A stretch of DNA of 64,000 bases, taken from NCBI RefSeq assembly GCF_016481275.1, contig NZ_JAEMNW010000001.1:124001-188000 (forward strand). Reading direction: 5' to 3'. This document shows positions 35,169-43,813 of this stretch, piece by piece (the stretch's first letter is position 1; the number at the start of each line of letters is the position of its first letter). Position numbers and translations under genes: made by a program. The notes below the pieces were generated by a model that saw only the letters and a list, made by a program, of their open reading frames with translations, was not told the DNA's origin and searched no databases. The DNA comes from Antrihabitans auranticaus (GTDB lineage Bacteria; Actinomycetota; Actinomycetes; Mycobacteriales; Mycobacteriaceae).

Positions 35169-35537
35169 GTGGATCGCATGATCGCCGTCGCCACGAACGA
35201 CCAAGAAGTCGCGTCATCGGAATTGAAGTTGGCGAAATTGCGGGCCGACCTCGACTACGTCGACAGCCGACTCATGGAAATTGTGCGTGCGCGCATCGAG
35301 GTCATTGAACAGATCGCCGTTCTCAAGCAACACTATGACATACCGATGATGCAACCCGGCCGGATGCGGGTAGTGCACGAGCGCGCCCAGCGGTTCGCCG
35401 ACGAGCATCGACTGTCCCCCGAATTTCTTCGTTCTCTCTACGATCTGCTGATCGGTGAGGCCTGCCGCGTCGAGGACGAGATCATCTACGCCGACGCCGG
35501 GCAGACCCCGGATCACGCCGTCGAGAAGCAGAGGTGA
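35169..35537 (+). CDS. papB: Chorismate-mutase-like protein, probable ADC mutase (PapB/CmlD type)
   Basis: 122-residue all-helical AroQ-fold protein. In the p-aminophenylalanine pathway such enzymes convert 4-amino-4-deoxychorismate to 4-amino-4-deoxyprephenate. Helix 1 holds KLRADLDYVDSRLMEIVRAR, followed by IEQIAVLKQ and MMQPGRMRVVHERAQ, the last two contributing active-site Lys, Arg and Gln positions of the fold. GTG 35169 has GAGGGGG 8 nt upstream; ATG 35178 is the alternative. It is 3 bp ahead of the PabA-PabB fusion, which argues for aminodeoxychorismate rather than plain chorismate as substrate. A true chorismate mutase cannot be excluded on sequence alone. Confidence 0.8.
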   Translation: MDRMIAVATNDQEVASSELKLAKLRADLDYVDSRLMEIVRARIEVIEQIAVLKQHYDIPMMQPGRMRVVHERAQRFADEHRLSPEFLRSLYDLLIGEACRVEDEIIYADAGQTPDHAVEKQR

Positions 35538-35540
35538 TCG

Positions 35541-37637
35541 GTGGTCACTCGGACTCTGCTGATCGACAACTACGATTCCTTCACCTACAACCTGTTCGGC
35601 TTGCTGACCGAGGTGAACGGAACCGCGCCGACGGTTGTCGCGAACGACTCCGACTGGGAGTTGTTGCGCCTGAGCGAGTTCGACAACATCGTCGTGTCCC
35701 CGGGGCCGGGCCGACCCGACCGTGAACGTGACTTCGGCATCAGCAGGCGAGCAATTCTGGAATCGAACCTGCCGGTTCTCGGCGTCTGCCTCGGGCATCA
35801 GGGACTGTGCAATCTCTTCGGCAGCCCCGTCGTTCTCGCCCCCGAGCCGAGGCACGGCCGAATCTCGCAGATTCACCACAGCGGGACTGGCTTGTTCGAC
35901 GGCATACCGTCGCCGTTCGACGCCATCCGCTACCACTCGCTCATCGTCGAGGACGTACCCGCCGACATGGTTGCGACCGCCTGGACAGCCGACGGACTTG
36001 TCATGGGCGTGGCGCACCGTACGCGCCCGCTGTGGGGCGTCCAGTTCCATCCCGAATCGATCTGCACCGAGTTCGGTCGCGAACTACTCGACAACTTCCG
36101 CAAGCTCACGCCCACGCGTTCCTCACACGTTCCGCATGCGACGCTCCCCCGCGCCGCACCGGTCCCGCAGTCGAAGCTCGACATAGCGGTTCGCCGGATC
36201 GACCGCAGCATCGACGCGCACGCGGTCTACGAGCGACTGTTCGCCGCGGCTAAACACAGCTTCTGGCTCGACGGCAGCAGTGGACGCGAAAGGCGTTCAC
36301 GTTTCAGCGTTCTGGGCGACAGCTCCGGACCGCGCGCCGAATTCGTCACCTACACGGTCGCGGAAACCACCGTCCGGGTGCACCGCGCCGGGCAAGCGGT
36401 CGAGGAACACCGTGCAACGCTCTTCGACTACCTCGAGCGCCAATTGGCCCGCCGGACGGTTCCCAAACTCTCCGGTGTGCCGTTCGCATTCGGCCTCGGC
36501 TACGTCGGCTTCCTCGGCTACGAACTCAAAGCAGACGCCGGCGGGCAACTGGTTCACACGAACGCCGACGCCGACGCTTCCATGGTGTTCGCCGACCGCG
36601 CCGTCGTGATCGATCACGAGGACGGTTGCGCGTACCTGCTGTGCTTGCGCGACCCACTCGGCGACACCGAGGCGGAGCTGTGGCTCGATTCGACGACGGC
36701 GATTCTGCAGCGGCTGGAAGAGCCGGACCGGGCACCGGTGACGCCGGCGCCGATCGTCGGCATCGACGATCCGACCGACCTGAAACTGCGCCACGACTAC
36801 GACCGCTACATCGACCTCATAGCGCAGTCGCTCGAAGAGATCCGGTCCGGCGAGACGTACGAGGTGTGCCTGACAAACGTTGCGACAGTTGAGCGCTCGA
36901 TCGATCCGATCGACACGTTCAGCTGCCTTCGGGAGATCAACCCCACTCCCTACAGCGCGCTCCTGCGGTTCTCGGGCAGTTCGGTGCTGAGCGCGTCACC
37001 CGAACGATTTCTGCGCATCGACGCCGACCGAGTCGTCGAGTCGAAGCCGATCAAAGGCACTCGTCCGCGCGCCAAGACCGAGGCCGAGGACGATCTACTG
37101 CGAAAAGACCTGGTGCGCAGCGAGAAGGACCGTGCCGAGAACCTCATGATCGTGGACCTCGTCCGAAACGATCTGACAAAGGTGTGCGTGCCGGGATCCG
37201 TCCACGTGCCGACGCTGTTCGACGTGGAAACCTATGCGGCTGTCCACCAACTTGTTTCGACCGTGCGCGGGACGCTGCGCGACGACGTCTCACCCGTCGA
37301 GTGTGTTCGTGCGGCCTTCCCAGCCGGGTCGATGACGGGCGCACCGAAGATCCGGACGATGGAGATCATCGACAAGCTCGAAGACGGCCCACGGGGCGTG
37401 TATTCCGGTGCCATCGGGTACTTTTCGCTGACGGGCACCGCCGACTTCTCGGTCGTCATCCGCACCGTCGTCGCGACCGATCACGAAGTGAGCTTCGGAA
37501 TCGGCGGCGCCATCGTCGCACTGTCGGATCCCGCCGAAGAAGTGAACGAAACCCTCGTCAAAGCGGCAGCCATGCGGCGGTGCCTGTCCGAAACGGCCGG
37601 CCAGCACGGGCCACCGACCGGCACGGGCGCTCGGTGA
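35541..37637 (+). CDS. papA: 4-amino-4-deoxychorismate synthase, PabA-PabB fusion (PapA type)
   Basis: Makes 4-amino-4-deoxychorismate from chorismate and glutamine. 698 residues. The N-terminal class I glutamine amidotransferase (about 1-195) has the nucleophile motif GVCLGHQ and the WGVQFHPES His-x-Glu. The C-terminal chorismate-binding domain (about 230-690) carries PIKGT, whose Lys distinguishes PabB from TrpE (PIAGT), plus FPAGSMTGAPK and GIGGAIVALSDPAEE. GTG start at 35541 after GAGGTGAT. Such fusions occur in chloramphenicol and pristinamycin I clusters (PapA) and in some folate genes; its position between the mutase-like and dehydrogenase-like genes supports the secondary-metabolite role. 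Confidence 0.92.
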   Translation: MVTRTLLIDNYDSFTYNLFGLLTEVNGTAPTVVANDSDWELLRLSEFDNIVVSPGPGRPDRERDFGISRRAILESNLPVLGVCLGHQGLCNLFGSPVVLAPEPRHGRISQIHHSGTGLFDGIPSPFDAIRYHSLIVEDVPADMVATAWTADGLVMGVAHRTRPLWGVQFHPESICTEFGRELLDNFRKLTPTRSSHVPHATLPRAAPVPQSKLDIAVRRIDRSIDAHAVYERLFAAAKHSFWLDGSSGRERRSRFSVLGDSSGPRAEFVTYTVAETTVRVHRAGQAVEEHRATLFDYLERQLARRTVPKLSGVPFAFGLGYVGFLGYELKADAGGQLVHTNADADASMVFADRAVVIDHEDGCAYLLCLRDPLGDTEAELWLDSTTAILQRLEEPDRAPVTPAPIVGIDDPTDLKLRHDYDRYIDLIAQSLEEIRSGETYEVCLTNVATVERSIDPIDTFSCLREINPTPYSALLRFSGSSVLSASPERFLRIDADRVVESKPIKGTRPRAKTEAEDDLLRKDLVRSEKDRAENLMIVDLVRNDLTKVCVPGSVHVPTLFDVETYAAVHQLVSTVRGTLRDDVSPVECVRAAFPAGSMTGAPKIRTMEIIDKLEDGPRGVYSGAIGYFSLTGTADFSVVIRTVVATDHEVSFGIGGAIVALSDPAEEVNETLVKAAAMRRCLSETAGQHGPPTGTGAR

Positions 37638-38497
37638 GCCAAAGTTCGGGCCACATAACAGTTGTCGGCGGATCGGGCGCGATGGGACAACTGCTCGTAC
37701 CACTCTGGCGCGCGACCGGGCGCCGGGTGGTGGTGATCGATCAGCAACCTGCTGACGCTGCCGACTACGTCTGCGCCGACATCCGCGAGCCGACCGCCGC
37801 AGTCGTTGCAGCGCTCCAAGACTCAGCGCTGGTCGCCCTCGCCCTTCCCGAGGAGGTAGCGGTCGCCGTCGCTGCCGACGTAGCGGGATTGCTCGCGCCG
37901 GACGCTTTGCTCCTCGAGACGCTATCGGTGAAGACGGATATCCACGAACGGCTTGCCGGTGCGACCGTTGCGTCGGTCGGCATAAATCCGATGTTCGCGC
38001 CGAGTCTCGGATTCGCCGATCGACCGGTCGGCGTGGTCGTGCATCGGGACGGTCCCGCCGTCGACGAGGTGCGAAAGACCCTGCGCGACTGGGGCGCACG
38101 TATCGTCGAACTCAGTGCCGACGAGCACGACCGACGCTGCGCGGCGACCCAGGCATTGACCCATGCCGCCGTACTGACGTTCGGGCTGGCGTTGGCGAAT
38201 CTCGAGGTCGCAGGCAGCGAACTGGTGCCTATCGCGACGCCGCCGCACAACGTCATGCTGGCGTTGCTCGCCCGCGTTTCCGGCGGCGCACCCGAGGTTT
38301 ACCTGGACATCCAGGCAGGCAACCCCTATGCGCGTGACGCACGAAAAGCGTTGGCCAGCGCAATAAGCGAACTCACCGACGTCGTCGACACCGGCGGTGA
38401 CTTCGCCGAACTGATGGTACGGGCGGCGAAACCCCTCGACGGCCACGTCGACAATTACCAAGAGTTGTGCCGGCGCCTCATCCAGGTGATTCGATGA
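37634..38497 (+). CDS. papC: Prephenate-dehydrogenase-like, probable 4-amino-4-deoxyprephenate dehydrogenase (PapC type)
   Basis: 287 residues. NAD(P)-dependent oxidative decarboxylation of 4-amino-4-deoxyprephenate to p-aminophenylpyruvate is the expected reaction; a housekeeping aromatic aminotransferase would then give p-aminophenylalanine. The N-terminal Rossmann motif is HITVVGGSGAMGQLLVPLW. TyrA-like features include LLETLSVKTDIHE, INPMFAPSLGF and a helical dimerisation half with ATQALTHAAVLTFG. GTG start at 37634 overlaps the papA stop by 4 bp. No ACT domain is present, consistent with release from tyrosine feedback. Ordinary TyrA is the alternative, disfavoured by context. Confidence 0.85.
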   Translation: MSQSSGHITVVGGSGAMGQLLVPLWRATGRRVVVIDQQPADAADYVCADIREPTAAVVAALQDSALVALALPEEVAVAVAADVAGLLAPDALLLETLSVKTDIHERLAGATVASVGINPMFAPSLGFADRPVGVVVHRDGPAVDEVRKTLRDWGARIVELSADEHDRRCAATQALTHAAVLTFGLALANLEVAGSELVPIATPPHNVMLALLARVSGGAPEVYLDIQAGNPYARDARKALASAISELTDVVDTGGDFAELMVRAAKPLDGHVDNYQELCRRLIQVIR

Positions 38498-39453
38498 CGA
38501 CGTACTCCGTCACAGCACCCGCGTTACCGGAGCACGACAGGAGCAACCCGGTCGAGGGCGCGATCATCAACGGACTGGTCCGCACCTGGCCACGACGCGC
38601 CACGGTCAAGAAGAAGGAACCGGAACTGGATGATCTTTTCGATCCCGCGAAGGCAGACTTCCCGGAAGAGATGATCCCGTTCCACGACCACGAGTGCTTC
38701 CTCGGTCTGAACGGGACGCAGCAGGACCGACTCCGGGCGTGGGCGTGGATCGCATACAACAAGAACGTCATGGACATCGAGCAGTTCGTCGTCAATCCCG
38801 GATTCGGGCTCCTCTCGCGGGACGAACTCGACGTCGGATTCGGCGACAAACACAAGGTCGCAGCTTTGCAGGCGATGGTCGACGAGGAATACCACACGCT
38901 GATGCACCTCAACGCGAGCGCGTTGACACGGCGGCGGCGCGGCTGGCAGCTCCCCGACAATCTGCTACCGCGCAGTCTCACGGTGCGGGAACATGATTCG
39001 TCGATAGCGGCCGCTTCCTCGCGCCGCGAGGCGGCGCTGGTTCGCGTCGCCTTCACGACCGCTGCCGAGACCTCCATCAGTGGATACCTCGCGTTGATGA
39101 CCGACAGCGAAGCGGTGCAATCGGTCAATCGCTCCACGGTCGCGCTGCATCGGCGAGACGAACTCTCCCACTCGTCGGTAGCGGGCGAACTGGTTCGTGC
39201 TGTCTACGACACGTTGAACCACGCCGACCGGCGAGTCCTGATCACCACGCTCGGTCGCGGCATCGAAGCCTTCGCAGGAAACGACTTCACGACCTGGCGC
39301 GCCATCCTCGACGCCGAAGAGATCCCCGGTGCAAGTCGCATCATGGCCGACGTCGAAGCCGCGGCAGCGTCGCGAGTGGTCCAGGACTGCAGCGCAATCC
39401 GCGCGCTCTGCCGCGACCTCGGAATCGAGGACGAGGTCGGGGTGGAGTGGTGA
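38494..39453 (+). CDS. AurF/CmlI-like di-iron arylamine N-oxygenase
   Basis: 319-residue ferritin-like di-iron oxygenase. Family members oxidise arylamines to hydroxylamine, nitroso or nitro groups (AurF on p-aminobenzoate, CmlI on the chloramphenicol arylamine). Ligand signatures are in order: a Glu in NKNVMDIEQ, ExxH in DEEYHTLMH, a Glu in AAETSISGYL and HxxxExxH in HRRDELSH, matching the Glu/Glu/His/Glu/His/Glu/His set of AurF. ATG 38494 overlaps the papC stop (ATGA), so it is the last gene of the four-gene operon. By context the substrate is p-aminophenylalanine, free or carrier-bound, or the finished peptide. Convergent with DUF2567, 21 bp away. Confidence 0.88.
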   Translation: MTTYSVTAPALPEHDRSNPVEGAIINGLVRTWPRRATVKKKEPELDDLFDPAKADFPEEMIPFHDHECFLGLNGTQQDRLRAWAWIAYNKNVMDIEQFVVNPGFGLLSRDELDVGFGDKHKVAALQAMVDEEYHTLMHLNASALTRRRRGWQLPDNLLPRSLTVREHDSSIAAASSRREAALVRVAFTTAAETSISGYLALMTDSEAVQSVNRSTVALHRRDELSHSSVAGELVRAVYDTLNHADRRVLITTLGRGIEAFAGNDFTTWRAILDAEEIPGASRIMADVEAAAASRVVQDCSAIRALCRDLGIEDEVGVEW

Positions 39454-39474
39454 GTGACCTGGCGCCTCGCCGGA

Positions 39475-40083
39475 TCACCCGTCCTGCGGGCTCGCCGAAC
39501 TGTCGACGGAAGGCTGCGGTGCGGCAAACGCGGGCGCTGCGCCTTGTGTAGCGAACGGCGGCCCAACGTCGTTGCGATCGTCGCCTTCGACGCCAAGATC
39601 GTCACGCGGATTTATTGCGGCCATCACGAGTACGGACAGGCAGGCAATCAGCGGCGCGATGATCAGGACCAGCAAGGTGTCGATCGTCGGTGCCACCGCA
39701 ACGACCTCGCCGACAGCCGGTTCGACGATCTCCGGAAATCGCAGTCGCGCAACCAGTTCCCCGGTGAACATCATTTCACGGGCACCGTCGAGCGCGCCGA
39801 GGAAGAGTCCTGCGAACAGGATCGGGCCACGCATGGAACGCCAGCGCCACGTCGCGGCCGAACCGACGATTGCGACGACCAACGAGATGGCGGCAAATAT
39901 CGCCACCGAGTCGAAGTAGTGGCCGCTTTCGCCCGCGATCGTCTGCATCCGTCCCGGTTCGAAAACTACGAGATGCTCGGCGGGCGCGAGGAATCCCCAC
40001 ACGACACCACCGATGACGCTGATGACGAGCCAGCCGACGAAGACTGCCAACGCCGCGAGAGTCTCCCGGCCCCAGCGATTCAT
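39475..40083 (-). CDS. DUF2567 membrane protein
   Basis: 202-residue integral membrane protein with about four hydrophobic helices ([66 protein letters not shown]). I assign DUF2567 from its place behind bioB and bsaP, as with Rv1591 of M. tuberculosis (from memory). ATG 40083 overlaps the bsaP stop by 4 bp, so it belongs to the bioB operon. Function unknown; a link to biotin metabolism is contextual only. Confidence 0.75.
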   Translation of the reverse strand: MNRWGRETLAALAVFVGWLVISVIGGVVWGFLAPAEHLVVFEPGRMQTIAGESGHYFDSVAIFAAISLVVAIVGSAATWRWRSMRGPILFAGLFLGALDGAREMMFTGELVARLRFPEIVEPAVGEVVAVAPTIDTLLVLIIAPLIACLSVLVMAAINPRDDLGVEGDDRNDVGPPFATQGAAPAFAAPQPSVDSSASPQDG

Positions 40084-40343
40084 CGACGGTGTTCGAGGTC
40101 GGACGAGTCGATGACACCGTGCCGCGAGCACTTCGCCCACCAGCCGTCAGGGCTGACCTGCACGATCATGCGCCGCCCGCACTGTTCGCAGAAGCGCGGT
40201 GGTTCCAACCCGAGAGCGGCTGCGGCGGGTACCGCGTCATCGTGGCCGGCAACTACTCGCCGGCCGGTGAAGGGGTTGTAGCGCTCGTCCATGGGTACAG
40301 ATAATGGCAGGTCGAGCGGAGTGAGGGGCATTCCTACCGTCAC
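40080..40343 (-). CDS. bsaP: Biotin synthase auxiliary protein (BsaP)
   Basis: 87-residue protein that follows bioB with a 4-bp GTGA overlap. It has a Cys motif CEQCGRRM...AKCSRHG and a conserved YNPFTG segment near the start. Homologous small proteins next to bioB in mycobacteria (Rv1590) support BioB activity, probably through its iron-sulfur cluster. The GTG at 40341-40343 is chosen for the overlap; ATG at 40331 or 40292 could also serve. Confidence 0.8.
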   Translation of the reverse strand: MTVGMPLTPLDLPLSVPMDERYNPFTGRRVVAGHDDAVPAAAALGLEPPRFCEQCGRRMIVQVSPDGWWAKCSRHGVIDSSDLEHRR

Positions 40344-41353
40344 AGCGTGCTGTTGAGAGCCTTGATCGGCATCTGCAACTCGCCCAGCAGATCGAGGTCC
40401 TGTTCGGCCGGCCGGCCGAGCGTGGTCAGGTAGTTGCCGACGATGACGGCGTTGATGCCGCCGAGGATTCCCTGCTTGGCGCCGAGGTCTCCGAGCGTGA
40501 TCTCGCGGCCACCGGCGAAACGCAGGATCGTACGCGGCAGGGCCAGGCGGAACGCGGCTACCGACTTGAGCGCCTCGCTGGCGGGCAGCACTTCGAGGTC
40601 ACCGAACGGCGTGCCCGGTCGCGGGTTGAGGAAGTTGAGGGGAACCTCGTCCGGTTCGAGCTCGGCAAGGTTCGCCGCGAACTCGGCGCGCTGTTCGAGC
40701 GACTCCCCCATGCCGAGAATGCCGCCGCAGCAGACCTCCATGCCGGCTGCGCGAACCATTCGGAGCGTGTCCCAACGCTCTTCCCACGTGTGCGTGGTGA
40801 CGACGTTCGGAAAGTGCGACTTCGAAGTTTCGAGGTTGTGGTTGTAGCGGTGGACGCCCATCGCGGCGAGCTGGTCGACCTGTTCCTGAGTGAGCATGCC
40901 GAGCGAGCAGGCGATCTGGATGTCGACCTCGTTGCGGATCGCTTCGATACCGGCAGCGACCTGGGCAAGCAGCCGCGCGTCCGGGCCGCGGACAGCGGCG
41001 ACGATACAGAACTCGGAAGCACCCGATTTTGCAGTCTGCTTCGCCGCCTCGACCAGCGACGGGATGTCGAGCCAGGCCGCACGGACCGGCGACTGGAACA
41101 GCCCCGACTGCGAGCAGAAGTGGCAGTCCTCGGGGCAACCGCCGGTCTTCAGGCTGATGATGCCCTCGACCTCGACTTCGGGACCACACCACTTCATGCG
41201 CACGTCGTGTGCGAGGGCGAGCAGCTCCTCGAGCCGGTCGTCGTCGAGTCGCAAGACCTCGAGGACCTGAGCCTCACTGAGCCCTTCGCCGCGTTCGAGC
41301 ACCTGCTCGCGAGCGGTGGCGAGGATATCTGTCCTGGCGGGTGCCTGAGTCAC
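40340..41353 (-). CDS. bioB: Biotin synthase (BioB)
   Basis: Radical SAM enzyme inserting sulfur into dethiobiotin. 337 residues. The cluster motif [11 protein letters not shown] (CxxxCxxC) is present, with [17 protein letters not shown] and [12 protein letters not shown] further on. I chose GTG 41351-41353 (preceded by AAGGGA); the longer frame to 41434 would place codons over the promoter and palindrome at 41433-41453. First gene of bioB-bsaP-DUF2567, divergent from the TetR regulator. Confidence 0.95.
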   Translation of the reverse strand: MTQAPARTDILATAREQVLERGEGLSEAQVLEVLRLDDDRLEELLALAHDVRMKWCGPEVEVEGIISLKTGGCPEDCHFCSQSGLFQSPVRAAWLDIPSLVEAAKQTAKSGASEFCIVAAVRGPDARLLAQVAAGIEAIRNEVDIQIACSLGMLTQEQVDQLAAMGVHRYNHNLETSKSHFPNVVTTHTWEERWDTLRMVRAAGMEVCCGGILGMGESLEQRAEFAANLAELEPDEVPLNFLNPRPGTPFGDLEVLPASEALKSVAAFRLALPRTILRFAGGREITLGDLGAKQGILGGINAVIVGNYLTTLGRPAEQDLDLLGELQMPIKALNSTL

Positions 41354-41432
41354 GATGAGTCCCTTCGGGAACACGTCGAGGCCGCGCGGCGCGCCAGCGC
41401 CGATCTGCCCGCGTGCACTTGGTGATGCTGAC

Positions 41433-41453
41433 AACTTGAACAGCGTTCAGGTT
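41433..41453. promoter_or_regulatory. Candidate BioQ box upstream of bioB and bioQ
   Basis: AACTTGAAC-agc-GTTCAGGTT, an inverted repeat with one mismatch in nine. It lies in the bioB-TetR divergent region and touches the regulator's -10-like TAGGGT (41453-41458). The same core TTGAAC-N3-GTTCA recurs before bioF. Confidence 0.75.
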
Positions 41454-41495
41454 AGGGTAGCTCCTGTCCGGAGTCAAAGCAGGGAAGGGCAGAAC

Positions 41496-42083
41496 GTGCA
41501 ACTGCGTCGGCAAGACGTCCTGGATGGTGCCATCGCGATCCTCGACGAATACGGCCTCGCGGACCTCACCATGCGCCGTCTCGCGAGTTCTCTCAAAGTT
41601 CAGCCTGGCGCCCTGTACTGGCACTTCCCGAACAAGCAGACGCTGCTCGGCGCGATCGCGGACACGATCCTCGCTCCCGTCGAGGGCCCTGTCGCGGCAG
41701 GGACATGGGACGCCCAGATCGTCGAAGTAGCCCGCCGTTTCCGCGACGCGCTCCTCTCGCATCGCGACGGAGCCGAGCTCGTATCCGCAACGTATGCAAG
41801 CAGACTCACGACGACGCACACTCGAGAAAAGTTCGTCTCGTCTGCCCTGCGCGCCGGAATGCCGCGCGCCGATGCCGAACTGGCAGCACACGCGATCCTG
41901 CATTACGTACTCGGCCAGACCGTCGACGAACAGTCCCGGATGCAGCTGGATTCCGCGGGCGTGCTCGCCGAAGATGCGTCGCCGCTCTTCGAGGCACCCG
42001 ACGCATCGGCCCGGTTCGAGTTCGGACTCCAACTGTTCATCGGCGGCGTCCGCCATCGTCTCGGAAACCGCGCGCGAGCCTGA
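41496..42083 (+). CDS. bioQ: TetR-family regulator, probable BioQ
   Basis: 195-residue TetR repressor. Residues 1-50 are the helix-turn-helix domain (LTMRRLASSLKVQPGALYWHFPNKQTLLGAIAD); the rest is a helical ligand/dimer domain of TetR_C type. GTG 41496 follows AAGGG at 7-8 nt; no better start exists upstream. Divergence from bioB across a palindrome that recurs before bioF identifies it as the biotin regulator BioQ known from actinobacteria. Its C-terminal specificity is not recognisable by eye. Confidence 0.8.
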   Translation: MQLRRQDVLDGAIAILDEYGLADLTMRRLASSLKVQPGALYWHFPNKQTLLGAIADTILAPVEGPVAAGTWDAQIVEVARRFRDALLSHRDGAELVSATYASRLTTTHTREKFVSSALRAGMPRADAELAAHAILHYVLGQTVDEQSRMQLDSAGVLAEDASPLFEAPDASARFEFGLQLFIGGVRHRLGNRARA

Positions 42084-42085
42084 CG

Positions 42086-42433
42086 TCAGTCCGGTCCGCA
42101 CGTCGCGACGGCGGATTGGCCGAAGGCCTCTTCGCTGTCCACGAATCCGCCATTGATGTAGAGCGTGCACGAGACGAACTCACCGAAGGTTTGCGCCGTC
42201 ACCACAGCGATCGGGTGCTCCTCCTTGGCTTGGAACGAGATCACCGCCGGCGTCTTCATGTCCGGGTTCTGCTGCTGATCGTTGAAGTGGTCGTACCAGG
42301 TGATCGACGCGGCCCCCGAGTCCGTCGTCACGACGTACCTGATGAAGTCACCTTTTCTGACTGCTTCGGCGGATCCAGCGTTGAACACCGCAAGCGAGAA
42401 TGTCACGGCTGCGATTGTCAGTGCACGCTTCAT
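42086..42433 (-). CDS. Small secreted protein, unrecognised
   Basis: 115 residues. A signal peptide covers about 1-24 (MKRALTIAAVTFSLAVFNAGSAEA). The mature part is about 90 residues, predicted beta-rich, with two cysteines (SCTLYI and the C-terminal ATCGPD) that could pair, and an SITWYDHFND segment. The overall look recalls the extracytoplasmic MmpS-like beta domain, but I cannot confirm this. GAGG stands 7 nt before the ATG. It lies 20 bp behind the AAA+ ATPase gene, likely the same transcript. Confidence 0.7.
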   Translation of the reverse strand: MKRALTIAAVTFSLAVFNAGSAEAVRKGDFIRYVVTTDSGAASITWYDHFNDQQQNPDMKTPAVISFQAKEEHPIAVVTAQTFGEFVSCTLYINGGFVDSEEAFGQSAVATCGPD

Positions 42434-42453
42434 GTCTGCCTCACGTCTCGACG

Positions 42454-43767
42454 TCAGAGATAGTTTCCCACCAACGGTTCAGGCTTCCAACGGCCCTGCG
42501 CAATCACATCACGCAATCGGCCCGTCGTCAGATCGGAGCCGTGCGCCAGCACCGCACGCCGCACGATCTCACGCAGATCCGCACCGGAAACATCCACTCC
42601 GATGCCCGCCGCAACCGCCCGGGTATCGATCTCGGCAGCGCAGTGCAGATTCCCGAGGAGCCGGCGGAGAATCTCGGCGCGACCGGCAATGTCCGGATAG
42701 TCGAGGTGGATGATCGCGTCGAAACGCGAAGCACGGGTTGCCGCCTTGTCCAGTGCCGCAGGGTCGTTCGTCGATGCAAGCGTCAGCACGTCGTCGTACC
42801 GCTGCGAACCGTCCATCACCGCAAGGAATTCCGCAAGCCCCGCGCCACCGGTGCCGGCGCTGCGGTCGCCGATGTAGAGGTCGATATCTTCCAGTACGAC
42901 GACCGTCGGACCGAGTTCCTTGCACTCCTCGAAGACGGCGCGCAGTACGTAACTCGCCGCACGCGCGTCGACGAAAATGACGGTGAACTCCCCCAGCAGC
43001 TCCGTCGCGACGATGGCGCTGATCGCGCTCTTCCCTACACCCGGCGGACCTGCCAGAAGGATGCCGCGGCGGGTACCGAGGCCGAGCTCGCGCATGAGTT
43101 CTGCACGCGACGTCAGCGAGGCGACGTTGACGTCGATCTCGTCCCACACCTGCTGCGGTACACACAGGCTCGCACGATCACGCGGTGCCAGCTCGGTGAT
43201 GTCGAGCTGCAGCCCGTCGTTGCACGACGCAAGCAACGCCCGCCCGCGAAGGAGGTTCTTCGTCTTCGCTGTCGCGGTGATCGAGTCGAATACTGCCCGC
43301 GCGATCTCACGGTCGGGCGGAGCCGCGTACACGAACAACGCCGGACCGCGGTAGACATCGGCGCCGATCAGCCGAACCACCGTCGCCGCCGACCCCAATG
43401 TGTGTGCCGGAAAGAACAGCGACAGTGTCTTCGGCAACGAGAACGAGACATCGTCGATTTCCAGACGCCGCCACTCCGGCGGATCGCTGTCGTCGCCGGG
43501 ACCGACCGCGGGATGGTGCAATTCGATGAGTTCGACAATTGTCGCGGCCGTCGCGAGGGTGGACGTCGCCGACAATTTGACCATCTCGGCGACCAACTCC
43601 GAATGCCGGGCGCCGAGGTGGTGCGCGGCGAACGTCTCGTCGGTGAGCCGGTCTTCCTTTGTGCCGGAGAGAATCTCGCCGAGCACGTCCAGGGTGCGCC
43701 GGACACACGACGATTCGCCGTCCAGCGCGGCGCGCAGGTCGGTGACGTTCAAGGTCGGTGTACTCAC
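42454..43767 (-). CDS. AAA+ ATPase, CDC48/FtsH-like, with N-terminal extension
   Basis: 437-residue single-ring AAA+ protein. Residues about 1-225 form an unrecognised N-domain. The AAA module follows: Walker A GPPGVGKS near residue 240, Walker B VVVLEDID near 295, sensor 1 TLASTND near 330, an arginine-finger region ATRASRFD and a C-terminal lid (VSGADLREIVRRAVLAHG). No protease zinc motif or transmembrane helix, so it is probably a remodelling ATPase. GTG start at 43767. It lies 46 bp after sthA and 20 bp before the small secreted protein gene; partner unknown. Confidence 0.8.
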   Translation of the reverse strand: MSTPTLNVTDLRAALDGESSCVRRTLDVLGEILSGTKEDRLTDETFAAHHLGARHSELVAEMVKLSATSTLATAATIVELIELHHPAVGPGDDSDPPEWRRLEIDDVSFSLPKTLSLFFPAHTLGSAATVVRLIGADVYRGPALFVYAAPPDREIARAVFDSITATAKTKNLLRGRALLASCNDGLQLDITELAPRDRASLCVPQQVWDEIDVNVASLTSRAELMRELGLGTRRGILLAGPPGVGKSAISAIVATELLGEFTVIFVDARAASYVLRAVFEECKELGPTVVVLEDIDLYIGDRSAGTGGAGLAEFLAVMDGSQRYDDVLTLASTNDPAALDKAATRASRFDAIIHLDYPDIAGRAEILRRLLGNLHCAAEIDTRAVAAGIGVDVSGADLREIVRRAVLAHGSDLTTGRLRDVIAQGRWKPEPLVGNYL

Positions 43768-43813
43768 AGCGGAGGAACATTACGCGCGCAGATCGTCTGG
43801 CGCACCTGAATAT

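Noticed and set aside
34642-35217. 191-codon minus-strand frame in the NRPS-pap gap
   Set aside because: No ribosome-binding site, no domain, and it runs through the mutase-like gene's start and promoter region.
35169-38497. Ordinary tyrosine/folate biosynthesis as the role of the three aromatic genes
   Set aside because: The combination with an AurF-like oxygenase and a divergent NRPS, tight overlaps and a PabB-type PIKGT fusion fits p-aminophenylalanine synthesis better, though it is not excluded for single genes.
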